A stretch of 61,109 nt of DNA from Dethiosulfatibacter sp. (GTDB taxonomy: Bacteria > Bacillota_A > Clostridia > Tissierellales > Dethiosulfatibacteraceae): the NCBI GenBank assembly GCA_019084435.1, contig JAHRFV010000026.1, positions 1 through 61,109 of the forward strand, read 5' to 3'. Below the pieces are notes generated by a model that saw only the letters and a list, made by a program, of their open reading frames with translations, searched no databases and was not told the origin of the DNA. Each line of letters begins with the position of its first letter. Position 1 is the first letter of the stretch. The position numbers were made by a program, and so were the translations under genes. This document shows positions 27,488-35,626 of this stretch, one piece after another.

Positions 27488-28948
27488 ATGTTAAAGGAGT
27501 TCAAGAGATTTTTAGAGAAAATCGATACAAGAGAAATGCAAGAGTACTTAGAGACATTCAGAGATGCTTTGGATACACTAAATGAAGACAATTATGAAAA
27601 TCAGGATACACAGTCGTTGGTGCTATCACTAATCCATGAGCAGGATCAGGAAGGATATTGGGGAATCATCGAAAGTCCTCATGTTGACGGGGATACTCGG
27701 GTGGAATTTTGGTATAAGCCTACTTATATCGCAACAGCATTCTTGTTAAAATATTGGTTGATTTCATTGAATAGAAATAAGTCTGTTGATGGTATGGAAA
27801 ATGCTTTGATCAAAGGATTGAAAGCTTCAACAGGAAGAGGTTTCAACGGTCATGGACATGATGACATGGAAGGAAGAATCGAAGCGGTGGATATTTTCAA
27901 AGCAGGTGGAGTGATTGATCTTCTGGACAAACATCCGAATCTTTGTCCGGAATTTTCGACCATCTTTGAGGGCGTATTGGAAGGTTTTAGAAATGCAATA
28001 GAAACTGATAAGACCAAGGGAGATTGGGGAGAGGAATATCGAGATAGAATATTTGAAGCCTTAAAGGGATTCTCTGGAGAAGAAGGCATATTGATCTTTG
28101 TTTATGGCACTTTGATGGAAGGGCAGAGAAACCATAAAGAATACTTATCCTACGCAAAGTTCATTACTAAAGGAGTAGTGGTCGGCTACACTTTGCATGA
28201 TCTTGGAAACTTCCCAGGAATCAAGAAATCAAGTAAGGGTGTTGTAGAAGGTGAGGTCTACAAAGTAGATCAAGATACACTACACCAGTTGGATCTGTTG
28301 GAAGGAGAAGGTACACTGTTTGTAAGAGATACAGCGGAAGTTATTTGCTACGGTATGAAGCTGAACAATGTGTACTTGTATCTCTATAATCAAACAGTAT
28401 CAAAAAAAAGCACCATAAAAAGACAACCGATGGATGAGAAATCCCAGGATAAAGCCCATGTCTGGTATGCGGTTTATGGATCGAATTTACTATTTGTTAG
28501 ATTTGCCACATATATACTGGGCGGAGATTGCATATTCAATGGCAAGCATTATCCGGGATGCACTAACAAAAATCTGCCAACAGAGTATAGACCATATGAA
28601 ATCCCTTATCCAGTCTACTATGGGAACAGAACTTCCTCTTGGGGGGAAGGTGGCGTGTCGTTCTTAGATACTGAAAGATCAGGCAAGACACTAGGCAGGA
28701 TTTACAGAATCACCAAGGAACAGTTTGAAGAAATCAAAAAACAAGAAGGATCCAGCAGTAATTGGTATGATGAAACAATCACATTAGGAAAGCTTGATGG
28801 TATACCCGTAGTGACGTTAACCAATAAGAATGGAAGGCCGACTTACCTGCCTTCAGACGCTTATATAGAAGTAGTGAGAAGAGGACTTAAAGAAACATAT
28901 CCTCAAATGAGTGAGTATGATCGCATGCTCTATCTGACCAGCTTGTAG
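27488..28948 (+). CDS. Double gamma-glutamylcyclotransferase-like protein
   Basis: A 486-residue protein with three parts. Residues 1-195 are helical and of unknown type (GFNGHGHDDMEGRIEAVD). Residues about 198-310 form an AIG2/GGCT-like domain (LIFVYGTLMEGQRNHKEY, then GEVYKVDQDTLHQLDLLEG). The last part (about 318-486) opens with WYAVYGSNLLFVRF, which is again a GGCT-type YGSN signature, and ends with a SDAYIEVVRRGLKETYP motif usual in full-length GGCT relatives. GGCT enzymes cyclise gamma-glutamyl groups; the target here is unknown. The fusion of two such folds in one chain is uncommon. The RBS is TTGGAGG before the ATG. Confidence 0.65.
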   Translation: MLKEFKRFLEKIDTREMQEYLETFRDALDTLNEDNYENQDTQSLVLSLIHEQDQEGYWGIIESPHVDGDTRVEFWYKPTYIATAFLLKYWLISLNRNKSVDGMENALIKGLKASTGRGFNGHGHDDMEGRIEAVDIFKAGGVIDLLDKHPNLCPEFSTIFEGVLEGFRNAIETDKTKGDWGEEYRDRIFEALKGFSGEEGILIFVYGTLMEGQRNHKEYLSYAKFITKGVVVGYTLHDLGNFPGIKKSSKGVVEGEVYKVDQDTLHQLDLLEGEGTLFVRDTAEVICYGMKLNNVYLYLYNQTVSKKSTIKRQPMDEKSQDKAHVWYAVYGSNLLFVRFATYILGGDCIFNGKHYPGCTNKNLPTEYRPYEIPYPVYYGNRTSSWGEGGVSFLDTERSGKTLGRIYRITKEQFEEIKKQEGSSSNWYDETITLGKLDGIPVVTLTNKNGRPTYLPSDAYIEVVRRGLKETYPQMSEYDRMLYLTSL

Positions 28949-29028
28949 GATTTCTCACTATTACTTGTCTGATGGTATCAAATCTTATATGGATAAACTT
29001 TCAGCTTTCAATGATATGGAGGATAAGA

Positions 29029-30477
29029 ATGACTAGTTTACATTATCAAATAAATGACTTATACAAATTACACTTAGCTGCAACCGAGCTAAAGCATGGT
29101 GTTTTGAAACAAGATTGGACTTTTTTTGAGCCGTCTAGGTTTGTTTATGCATATTTTGGATTCAATAGTTTCTATTCTATAAACTGGGAAGCTTCAACAA
29201 TAAAAAATGAATTGATTAAATGGGATCACAAGAACAATCAATCTGAAGAAGATGACAAATTAACAGAACCTCAAAAAATCAGGAGAATGATTAAGTTCAT
29301 TTATAATACATGTACTCAGACTAATGTGAGTCATACCGATCAAGCTGAGAAAAATAAGGAATTTGCCAAACAATTCGAAAGAATCATGAAAAACAGATAC
29401 AGGATGGATTTTCAAGTAGCTTTGACCCAATTGAGTAGAATGAACACCCCAGAAAAAACCAAGGTGCAGTTTATCCATAACTTTGAAATGATACTAAGCA
29501 CCGAACTTACGGGTAAAAGATTTAAGGACACATGGGAAGATATATTATATTTTATATATAACATAAGAAACAATATTTTTCACGGCTCAAAGACAATTGT
29601 TGATATGATGGACAAAAGTCAGCAACGTCGTCTCAGAATATACACAGCATTGCTCTTAGTTACAAATGAGATGCTATTTGAAGCGATTGATAAAACAGGT
29701 GTTTGGTCTAAGAATGAAGAAGACAAATTATTGTCTCGACATAAGCAAGATCAAAGAAATAACAGGTCCATCGGTTTATATGAGGAAACAATAGCTGAAA
29801 GGTTTAACCTTAGTATACCAAATGGTCCATTGTTTTATCCTTGTGTAGGTAATGACACAATTAAACCAATAAAAAGATTTATGGATACAATAACGGAGTT
29901 TCACTTTGTGGATTTAATACAGTTGCCAAATCTTCCTAAACTAAAGTTAGAAATAATAAAAAAAGCCAAAGCTTATGAGTCCTACAGCACCTCAGTTAAC
30001 GAGATGATCTTGAACCAATGGGAAACGTGGGGCATTGAATCCGCAGGATATAGAGGCCAGCCTGGTATAACACATAAAGATGAATGGATTCATGCTGATA
30101 GCAACAGAACCATTGAGATTTATAGACATATACAAGATGGGTTGGCTGCATTTTCCAATATTGAAAAGTTAGCGGTGTTCTATTTGTGTGGTGACAGTGA
30201 AGGAGAAGGAGGAAGTGGTCAAAGGTGGTTTCAAGAAAGTATTTTAAAGTTGATGCTGGATAAATTGCTGGATGGCGGTCTAATTGTTACAGACGGGTCC
30301 AGCTGGGACCCCCAAATTTACCGAACTGCAGAATGGAAAGGACTATGGCAATATAGATTGGATCGAGGGATAAGTAAGCCGATTGACTTTAAATATTACA
30401 ACCGGATGTTTAAATGTATAGGCGAGTGTGGCAGAAAGTATGGTCCAATTTATGTATGGCAGGTGAATCGGGTCTAA
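29029..30477 (+). CDS. HEPN-motif protein, possible RNase effector
   Basis: A 482-residue protein of no family I can name. Near the middle (about residue 180-195) it has YNIRNNIFHGSK, which matches the HEPN catalytic pattern R-x4-H flanked by helices, as in Apea-like and other HEPN ribonucleases. The C-terminal third has HKDEWIHADSNRTIEIYRHI and a GEGGSGQRW loop of unknown purpose. The start at 29029 (MTSLHYQ) is chosen for TGGAGG 6 bases upstream. Same strand and close to the GGCT gene, so an effector in a defence cassette is a fair guess, not shown. Confidence 0.5.
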   Translation: MTSLHYQINDLYKLHLAATELKHGVLKQDWTFFEPSRFVYAYFGFNSFYSINWEASTIKNELIKWDHKNNQSEEDDKLTEPQKIRRMIKFIYNTCTQTNVSHTDQAEKNKEFAKQFERIMKNRYRMDFQVALTQLSRMNTPEKTKVQFIHNFEMILSTELTGKRFKDTWEDILYFIYNIRNNIFHGSKTIVDMMDKSQQRRLRIYTALLLVTNEMLFEAIDKTGVWSKNEEDKLLSRHKQDQRNNRSIGLYEETIAERFNLSIPNGPLFYPCVGNDTIKPIKRFMDTITEFHFVDLIQLPNLPKLKLEIIKKAKAYESYSTSVNEMILNQWETWGIESAGYRGQPGITHKDEWIHADSNRTIEIYRHIQDGLAAFSNIEKLAVFYLCGDSEGEGGSGQRWFQESILKLMLDKLLDGGLIVTDGSSWDPQIYRTAEWKGLWQYRLDRGISKPIDFKYYNRMFKCIGECGRKYGPIYVWQVNRV

Positions 30478-30501
30478 TATTTTATAAATCTATGACACTT
30501 A

Positions 30502-30996
30502 TTATAATTGACTAAAAAGAGTATTCTCACCTATACTTGTCAACAATTCATCCACTTCTATAGGATTGTATACCTCATTCATGATACAGAATACAATGGT
30601 CAGATCTTTAGTATCTGACCAGACAAAGGTATACCCGGCCTTTTCGAGCAATGCACTTGCATCAGTATAGTTTAGTTTTAGCCCTATAATGGATTTAAGT
30701 ACCGACGCTTTGCTAGGTGTGTAATCATCACGGCGCATATTGGAGAATACAGCAGTACTTATACATGCCCGACTATAAAATTGGGGTTCTGTCAGACCAG
30801 CTCGATCAATAAATTTGGTTAGTAAACTAAAAAATTTGATACTACCCGTTAATATTTGAATCAACTCCAAATGTTTGGAAATATTGTTTATTAAATCCTT
30901 CGTGACAAGTTCCACCATAAGTGATTGATGCCTTTCTGTATCTTTGATAAAGCTTCTAAGTTCATGGTTTAGATTTTCATCGATCATTATATTCAC
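30502..30996 (-). CDS. HTH-like C-terminal-domain protein, probable partner of the VWA protein
   Basis: A 164-residue protein. The second half (FIDRAGLTEPQFYSRACI, then SNMRRDDYTPSKASVLKSII and ALLEKAGY) is a pattern I know from small Firmicute proteins that end VWA or defence loci; it has an XRE-like helix-turn-helix look, with DDYTPSK between the two helices. The first 55 residues are helical. It is transcribed away from the VWA gene with 97 bases between them, a typical regulator/target layout. The function is inferred. Confidence 0.55.
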   Translation of the reverse strand: MNIMIDENLNHELRSFIKDTERHQSLMVELVTKDLINNISKHLELIQILTGSIKFFSLLTKFIDRAGLTEPQFYSRACISTAVFSNMRRDDYTPSKASVLKSIIGLKLNYTDASALLEKAGYTFVWSDTKDLTIVFCIMNEVYNPIEVDELLTSIGENTLFSQL

Positions 30997-31041
30997 CTTC
31001 CCCTAAAAAATAAAAATATCAATTCCCGATTGATGTTAGTG

Positions 31042-31070
31042 TATGCTCAATATGTTCTAATTATAGCATA
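31042..31070. promoter_or_regulatory. Inverted repeat in the divergent promoter region of the VWA pair
   Basis: TATGCT (31042-31047) and AGCATA (31065-31070) flank 17 bases between the divergent starts. It could be the operator through which the HTH-like protein controls both genes. No good -35/-10 pair is visible. Confidence 0.3.
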
Positions 31071-31093
31071 AACAAAACCAAGGAGGAACTCAA

Positions 31094-32416
31094 ATGAAAA
31101 AAGAAATAATCTTCATAATGGATCGATCCGGCTCTATGGCCGGGTCAGAAAGTGACACCATAGGAGGCTATAACACAATGATCATTCAACAGAATGAAGA
31201 GGATGGCGAGGCAAATCTAACGACAACCCTGTTTGATCGGGAAGTCAGTTTCCTGCATGACGGCGTCAACATTAAAACAGTGAAGCCCATTACAAATCGA
31301 GAATATTTTGTAAGGGGAAGCACAGCTCTTTTCGACGCAGTGGGGGAAACCATCATACGTGTTTCAGAAAGAATTAAGTATGATAGAAGTTGCAGTGAAT
31401 TGGAAGCTGATAATTCGAAAAACGTGCTTTGTGTTATTATGACGGATGGCTATGAAAATGCCAGTCGAAAGTTCACTAAGACGGATGTAAAAAATCTTAT
31501 CGCTGAGAAAGAGTTAATTGGCTGGGAATTCATTTACCTTGGAGCGGACATCAAAGATTCACGTGAAGCAGAACGGATGGGAATCAAGCAAGATAACAGT
31601 CATGTATACCGCAAAGAGAATCAGCGCCAGGTATATGAAAATCTTTCAGATAGCATAATGTCATTTAGAAAAGACAACAAGCTTTCTGACAAATGGAAAG
31701 ACAACGCGAAATCGTTTCAGTGCGAGGTTCCATACATTGACTGTCCAGAAGGCTGCTTTATCATAGACACCGGCTCTCCCATGTCTTTTGGAGAAGTATC
31801 CTCGGTGACCATTAAAGGTAGAAGACATAGAATTGGTCAAAGCCCGATTATGGTAGATGTACAAAATAATTTGGGAAGGCAGATTAAGGGTATTATTGGG
31901 ACTGATATCTTAAAGGACTACGATATTGAAATCAGATTTGACAGGCGTGAAAATAGATTTCTAGTTGATTTGGAATTATACAACCTGGAAAGAAGAAATA
32001 GATGGGACTACACTTACATTGATGCTAAGAGCATGAAGAATAAAATGGGTGTTCCGGTTATAACCATCAATATTAAAGAAAAAACACATCAGTTCTTTCT
32101 AGATACGGGGTCAACTATCACTTACATGAGAAATTCGATTATCGATACAAACAATTACTGTGGCAGCAAGAATGATTTCTATCCATTGCTTGGATCCTTT
32201 AAAACAGATTTATTTAGATCAAATGTGAGCATAGATGGTTCAGAATATGAATTGGAGGTTGGAGCGCTCCCCAGTTTGCTGAATCTTCTTCTCCCCTCAG
32301 ATATCGATGGGATTATCGGTTCGGATCTCATTAAACAGGCTACACTAAAAATCCTTCATTTATCTATGTATGAACTCATAACAAACACAGTGATTAGAAC
32401 ATATGATAGGAAATAA
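31094..32416 (+). CDS. VWA protein fused to two retropepsin-like aspartyl protease domains
   Basis: A 440-residue protein. Residues 1-200 are a VWA domain with intact MIDAS: DRSGSM (about 10), a Thr near STALFDAVG, and MTDGYEN (about 115). Two retropepsin-like modules follow: FIIDTGSPMSFG (about 225) with IKGIIGTDILKDY, and FLDTGSTITYM (about 337) with IDGIIGSDLIKQA. Each has the DTGS catalytic loop and the later hydrophobic-hydrophobic-Gly motif, so they could pair into one active site as in pepsin. There is no signal peptide. The RBS is CAAGGAGG. VWA domains bind metal-dependent partners; an internal protease switched by a partner is my inference. Confidence 0.7.
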   Translation: MKKEIIFIMDRSGSMAGSESDTIGGYNTMIIQQNEEDGEANLTTTLFDREVSFLHDGVNIKTVKPITNREYFVRGSTALFDAVGETIIRVSERIKYDRSCSELEADNSKNVLCVIMTDGYENASRKFTKTDVKNLIAEKELIGWEFIYLGADIKDSREAERMGIKQDNSHVYRKENQRQVYENLSDSIMSFRKDNKLSDKWKDNAKSFQCEVPYIDCPEGCFIIDTGSPMSFGEVSSVTIKGRRHRIGQSPIMVDVQNNLGRQIKGIIGTDILKDYDIEIRFDRRENRFLVDLELYNLERRNRWDYTYIDAKSMKNKMGVPVITINIKEKTHQFFLDTGSTITYMRNSIIDTNNYCGSKNDFYPLLGSFKTDLFRSNVSIDGSEYELEVGALPSLLNLLLPSDIDGIIGSDLIKQATLKILHLSMYELITNTVIRTYDRK

Positions 32417-32488
32417 ATGGATGTAATCTATGTACATAGATAGAAAAGCATGGTTTGGATGAAAAAATGATTAAAATGACTTTTTTAA

Positions 32489-32740
32489 GGGTATAAAACA
32501 AAGTGCATGTCAATAATTTGTGAGGTTTTTCGTGAAACGTAATAGAAAAAGAATTCATACATGTGATATAATAAATCAATGTTGTTTAAGCAATGAGATT
32601 TCACATTTGGGAGTAATAAATTATCGGGGGATAAAAATGTTATATTCCATAATAGTTAGAAGCTCGATAATTAGAATTAAGTCATATCATATGGCCTTGG
32701 TGAGATTATAAGGTTTGAGTTGATGTGACTTTTTTATAAA
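32489..32740 (+). ncRNA. Duplicated leader element, copy 2, upstream of the phosphorothioation operon
   Basis: This fills most of the 32417-32843 gap and matches copy 1 in order and spacing: GGGTATAA and GTGCATGT upstream, extended -10 TGATATAAT (32564-32572), GTTTAAGCAATGA, hairpin TTATC-GGGG-GATAA (32621-32634), ATG at 32637, and a terminator where GTCATATCA (32681-32689) pairs with TGATGTGAC (32721-32729) and GCCTT with AAGGT. Between the copies, base changes in the stems keep pairing (C-G to T-G, G-T to G-C, G-C to G-T), which supports an RNA. It ends ~105 bases before the operon's first gene. Confidence 0.65.
32637..32711 (+). CDS. Possible 24-residue leader peptide in copy 2
   Basis: It starts 6 bases after GGGGG. 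It aligns gap-free with the copy 1 peptide (11 of 23 positions identical), is basic and moderately hydrophobic, and ends inside the terminator hairpin. Translation is an inference. Confidence 0.4.
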   Translation: MLYSIIVRSSIIRIKSYHMALVRL

Positions 32741-32843
32741 TTAAATTTAATTAATTAGATTATTGAATGATGTTTGTTACAATTATAAATTCGTTTAAAA
32801 GTCAACAAAAATTAAAAAATATCAAAAGAAATGAGCTGATAAA

Positions 32844-34721
32844 ATGATTCGATACTATTGCCATACATGTCAAAGCTATATAGAACCAAAACTGATAGAT
32901 AAGAATACCAATAAATGTTTGATTTGTAAGGAAAATTTAAAAGGTGTTATAGACAAATATGGTGATTCTACTAATCTTCAGGAGAAGAAAATTTTGTATG
33001 ATGCTAGATTAGGCTATAATAATTCTTACGTCAAGCATGAGTATAAAATATACTGGTCACATAACGGCAATGTTCCAATATTCGATCAGTATTGTAGTAA
33101 ATACAATGAAGAATGTGAATATATGGCAACTGACTTGAGACCCGTATTTCCTGAAGAACAGCTTTTGATTCAGATTTTATTAGGAGAGAGCATTAAGATA
33201 CTAAATCAATCTGTTTGGAATGCTGGTGGAAAATATTATATTATTAATGGTGAAAAAATAAAGATTCTCAAATCTGAACTGATGAAAAAAGATCCGGTGT
33301 TAGTATTGGAAGAGTATAACAAAAGAATCAATGAAATTGATTACATTAAATATGACAATATAATCAGTGAATTCGTTGAACTGAATAGAGAATGGTATAA
33401 TCAGATTAAAAATGAGGCAATTAACAACATCACACGAGTATCAGGTGATTATAATGAGGACGAAATGTTTGTTTCTTTTAGTGGTGGCAAAGACTCTACT
33501 GTTGTTGATGATTTAGTAAGGAAGGCATTACCTCATAGAATAATTAAAAAAATATTTGGTGATACTACATTAGAATTTCCGTCTACATATGACTACATCG
33601 AGAGAACAAAGAATAATCAATACAACAGTCAGTACTCGAAAGTTCTAACAGCAAAAAACAATCATGATAATTTTTATGAACTGTGCGAAATTGTGGGTCC
33701 GCCCTCAAGAGTTTTGAGATGGTGTTGCACATATTTTAAAACAACGCCCATATCAGATAGAATAGATCGATTATTTAGTGATAAAAATAAAGTTTTGACA
33801 TTCTATGGAATAAGAAGAAGCGAATCAAATAGCAGAAGTAAATATGATATGGAAACTGATAGTCCCAAAATTTTAAAACAACGAGTTTTTGCACCGATAA
33901 TTGATTGGGTTGATTTTGATGTATGGCTTTATATATTGTCTTCGCACGTTGATTTTAACTCTGCTTATAGACGAGGATATTCTAGAGTTGGATGCTGGAA
34001 TTGTCCAAATAATAATGATTGGGATTTGTTTTTATCAAAAGTGTTTATGCCACAGATTAGTCAAAAGTGGCAAAATACCTTAATGGATTTTGCAATAAAA
34101 ACCAATAAAGTCGATCCTGAAGAGTATGTTGAAAATAATCATTGGAAGGCTCGACAGGGTGGAAATGGATTACATATTTCAGACAACGCTATCATTAATT
34201 TCCAGCCTTGTGTACTAGAAGCAAATTCGTATAATTATCATCTAACAAAGCCTATTTCCAATGATTTGTACAATTTATTTATACCTTTTGGTTTTGTTGA
34301 TATGGATAATGGCAATAAAAGAAAAGGTGAAGTTTTTATTGTTTCAAAGAATAATATTCCATGTATCAAACTACAAGGTAGAGTAGGGACGGATTTATTA
34401 AAAGTTACTATCTTAAATATTAATGAAATGGGAGGCGTATCGAATAGATTGAAAAACATTGAAGATGCTAAGAAGAAAATCGATTGCCAGATTACTAAAT
34501 ATCAAACATGCATAGCATGCTCTGGATGTAAGAGTGCGTGCAGATTTGACGCAATAAAAATCAGTAATAAAACAACATTTAATGAAATAACAGGTGATTA
34601 TGATATTGATGTTCTATATACCATAGATAATAATAAATGCGTAAGATGTGGAGAATGCATTGATCATTTTGATTCAGGATGCTATATGAAAAAAGTTCTA
34701 AGGACTAAAAGGAGCGATTAA
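32844..34721 (+). CDS. sspD: SspD/DndC-like PAPS-reductase-family protein with Fe-S clusters
   Basis: A 625-residue ATP-pyrophosphatase of the PAPS reductase family. It has the PP-loop SFSGGKDST (about residue 212), a Cys pair in RWCCTYFKTTPI, and VGCWNCPNNND. The N-terminus has a zinc-finger-like CHTCQSY...CLIC, and the C-terminus a ferredoxin-like 2x4Fe-4S set (CIACSGCKSAC, about 555, and CVRCGEC, about 600). In phosphorothioation systems (DndC, SspD) this protein activates the DNA phosphate for sulfur insertion. First gene of the operon; RBS weak, overlapping the next gene at TAATG. Assignment as SspD rests on neighbours. Confidence 0.72.
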   Translation: MIRYYCHTCQSYIEPKLIDKNTNKCLICKENLKGVIDKYGDSTNLQEKKILYDARLGYNNSYVKHEYKIYWSHNGNVPIFDQYCSKYNEECEYMATDLRPVFPEEQLLIQILLGESIKILNQSVWNAGGKYYIINGEKIKILKSELMKKDPVLVLEEYNKRINEIDYIKYDNIISEFVELNREWYNQIKNEAINNITRVSGDYNEDEMFVSFSGGKDSTVVDDLVRKALPHRIIKKIFGDTTLEFPSTYDYIERTKNNQYNSQYSKVLTAKNNHDNFYELCEIVGPPSRVLRWCCTYFKTTPISDRIDRLFSDKNKVLTFYGIRRSESNSRSKYDMETDSPKILKQRVFAPIIDWVDFDVWLYILSSHVDFNSAYRRGYSRVGCWNCPNNNDWDLFLSKVFMPQISQKWQNTLMDFAIKTNKVDPEEYVENNHWKARQGGNGLHISDNAIINFQPCVLEANSYNYHLTKPISNDLYNLFIPFGFVDMDNGNKRKGEVFIVSKNNIPCIKLQGRVGTDLLKVTILNINEMGGVSNRLKNIEDAKKKIDCQITKYQTCIACSGCKSACRFDAIKISNKTTFNEITGDYDIDVLYTIDNNKCVRCGECIDHFDSGCYMKKVLRTKRSD

Positions 34722-35626
34722 TGAGACTAGCTATAAAAAAAATAACTTTGAAAGGCCATAACTCCTTTTACTTGAGAGAAGGATGGTTAAATAAAATATT
34801 TTTGCATCAAGAAGAAAACTATGATTTTTTACGAGACACGGTGAATGGCGCGGTTGTGTTAGGAGTTGGATCAGGAATGGTTAAGGCAATAAAGTTTTAT
34901 TTAACAGCAATGGATTTGATTAATCTTTTGTCTAAAAATAATCCTACAACAAAACTATTTGAGATAATCAAAGAAAGAGATCCTTATTTAGAAGACCTCT
35001 TTACCAAATATGTTTTGCACTATAAACTTGTTTCGAATGCAGATCGAGCGACTACGTGGCATTCATATTTTAATTATATCAACATAGATGAAATATCTAG
35101 AGATGATTTATTTTCTGCTATTCAAAATATATATCATGAAGCTTTACCAGGAGTAACATTTTCTCAAAAGTCTTTAATTGATGACATTTCTGTTTTAATT
35201 AAGTTATATACTAGGCTAAATGATAAGAAATTAACGCCAGAAGATAATTTGCAATCACCTTTATCTGATTTAAAATTGATCGAATTTGATGGGAAATACC
35301 TTAAGAAAACACCACCACCACAAGATTTGTTATCCGATGATGTTGTTTTTTATATTTTACTATCTGAATTAGAGAAAATTGATAATGACAAAGAATCCAA
35401 CAAATATAATATATCTATTGATACTATGATGTCTGCTCCTAACAACATTGGAAGGGTTTTGAATTTAACTAAAGAAGAAGTATATAATTGTTTATTACGT
35501 TTACAAGACAGGAAAAAACTAGTATTGCAACAAACTGCCGGCTTAGACCAGATTTATATTAAAAAGTCAGAAAGTTCTGAATTAGTCTTAAGTGAACATC
35601 TGGGGGTTAATAATGTACAAAGATAG
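34721..35626 (+). CDS. sspB: DUF4007 protein, SspB-like
   Basis: The N-terminus (LKGHNSFYLREGWLNKI) and VVLGVGSGMVKAIKFYLTAM match DUF4007. As I recall, DUF4007 proteins act as the nickase SspB in single-strand phosphorothioation (SspABCD). The rest is helical. It starts at the TAATG overlap with sspD, behind AAAGGAG, and its end overlaps sspC by 14 bases, so the genes are translationally coupled. The DUF call is firm; the nickase role is transferred from the family. Confidence 0.7.
   Translation: MRLAIKKITLKGHNSFYLREGWLNKIFLHQEENYDFLRDTVNGAVVLGVGSGMVKAIKFYLTAMDLINLLSKNNPTTKLFEIIKERDPYLEDLFTKYVLHYKLVSNADRATTWHSYFNYINIDEISRDDLFSAIQNIYHEALPGVTFSQKSLIDDISVLIKLYTRLNDKKLTPEDNLQSPLSDLKLIEFDGKYLKKTPPPQDLLSDDVVFYILLSELEKIDNDKESNKYNISIDTMMSAPNNIGRVLNLTKEEVYNCLLRLQDRKKLVLQQTAGLDQIYIKKSESSELVLSEHLGVNNVQR

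Noticed and set aside
26068..32740. Treating the two elements as attachment sites of an integrated element
   Set aside because: They are direct repeats but diverged by many substitutions, and no integrase is present; recent site-specific integration would leave near-identical copies.
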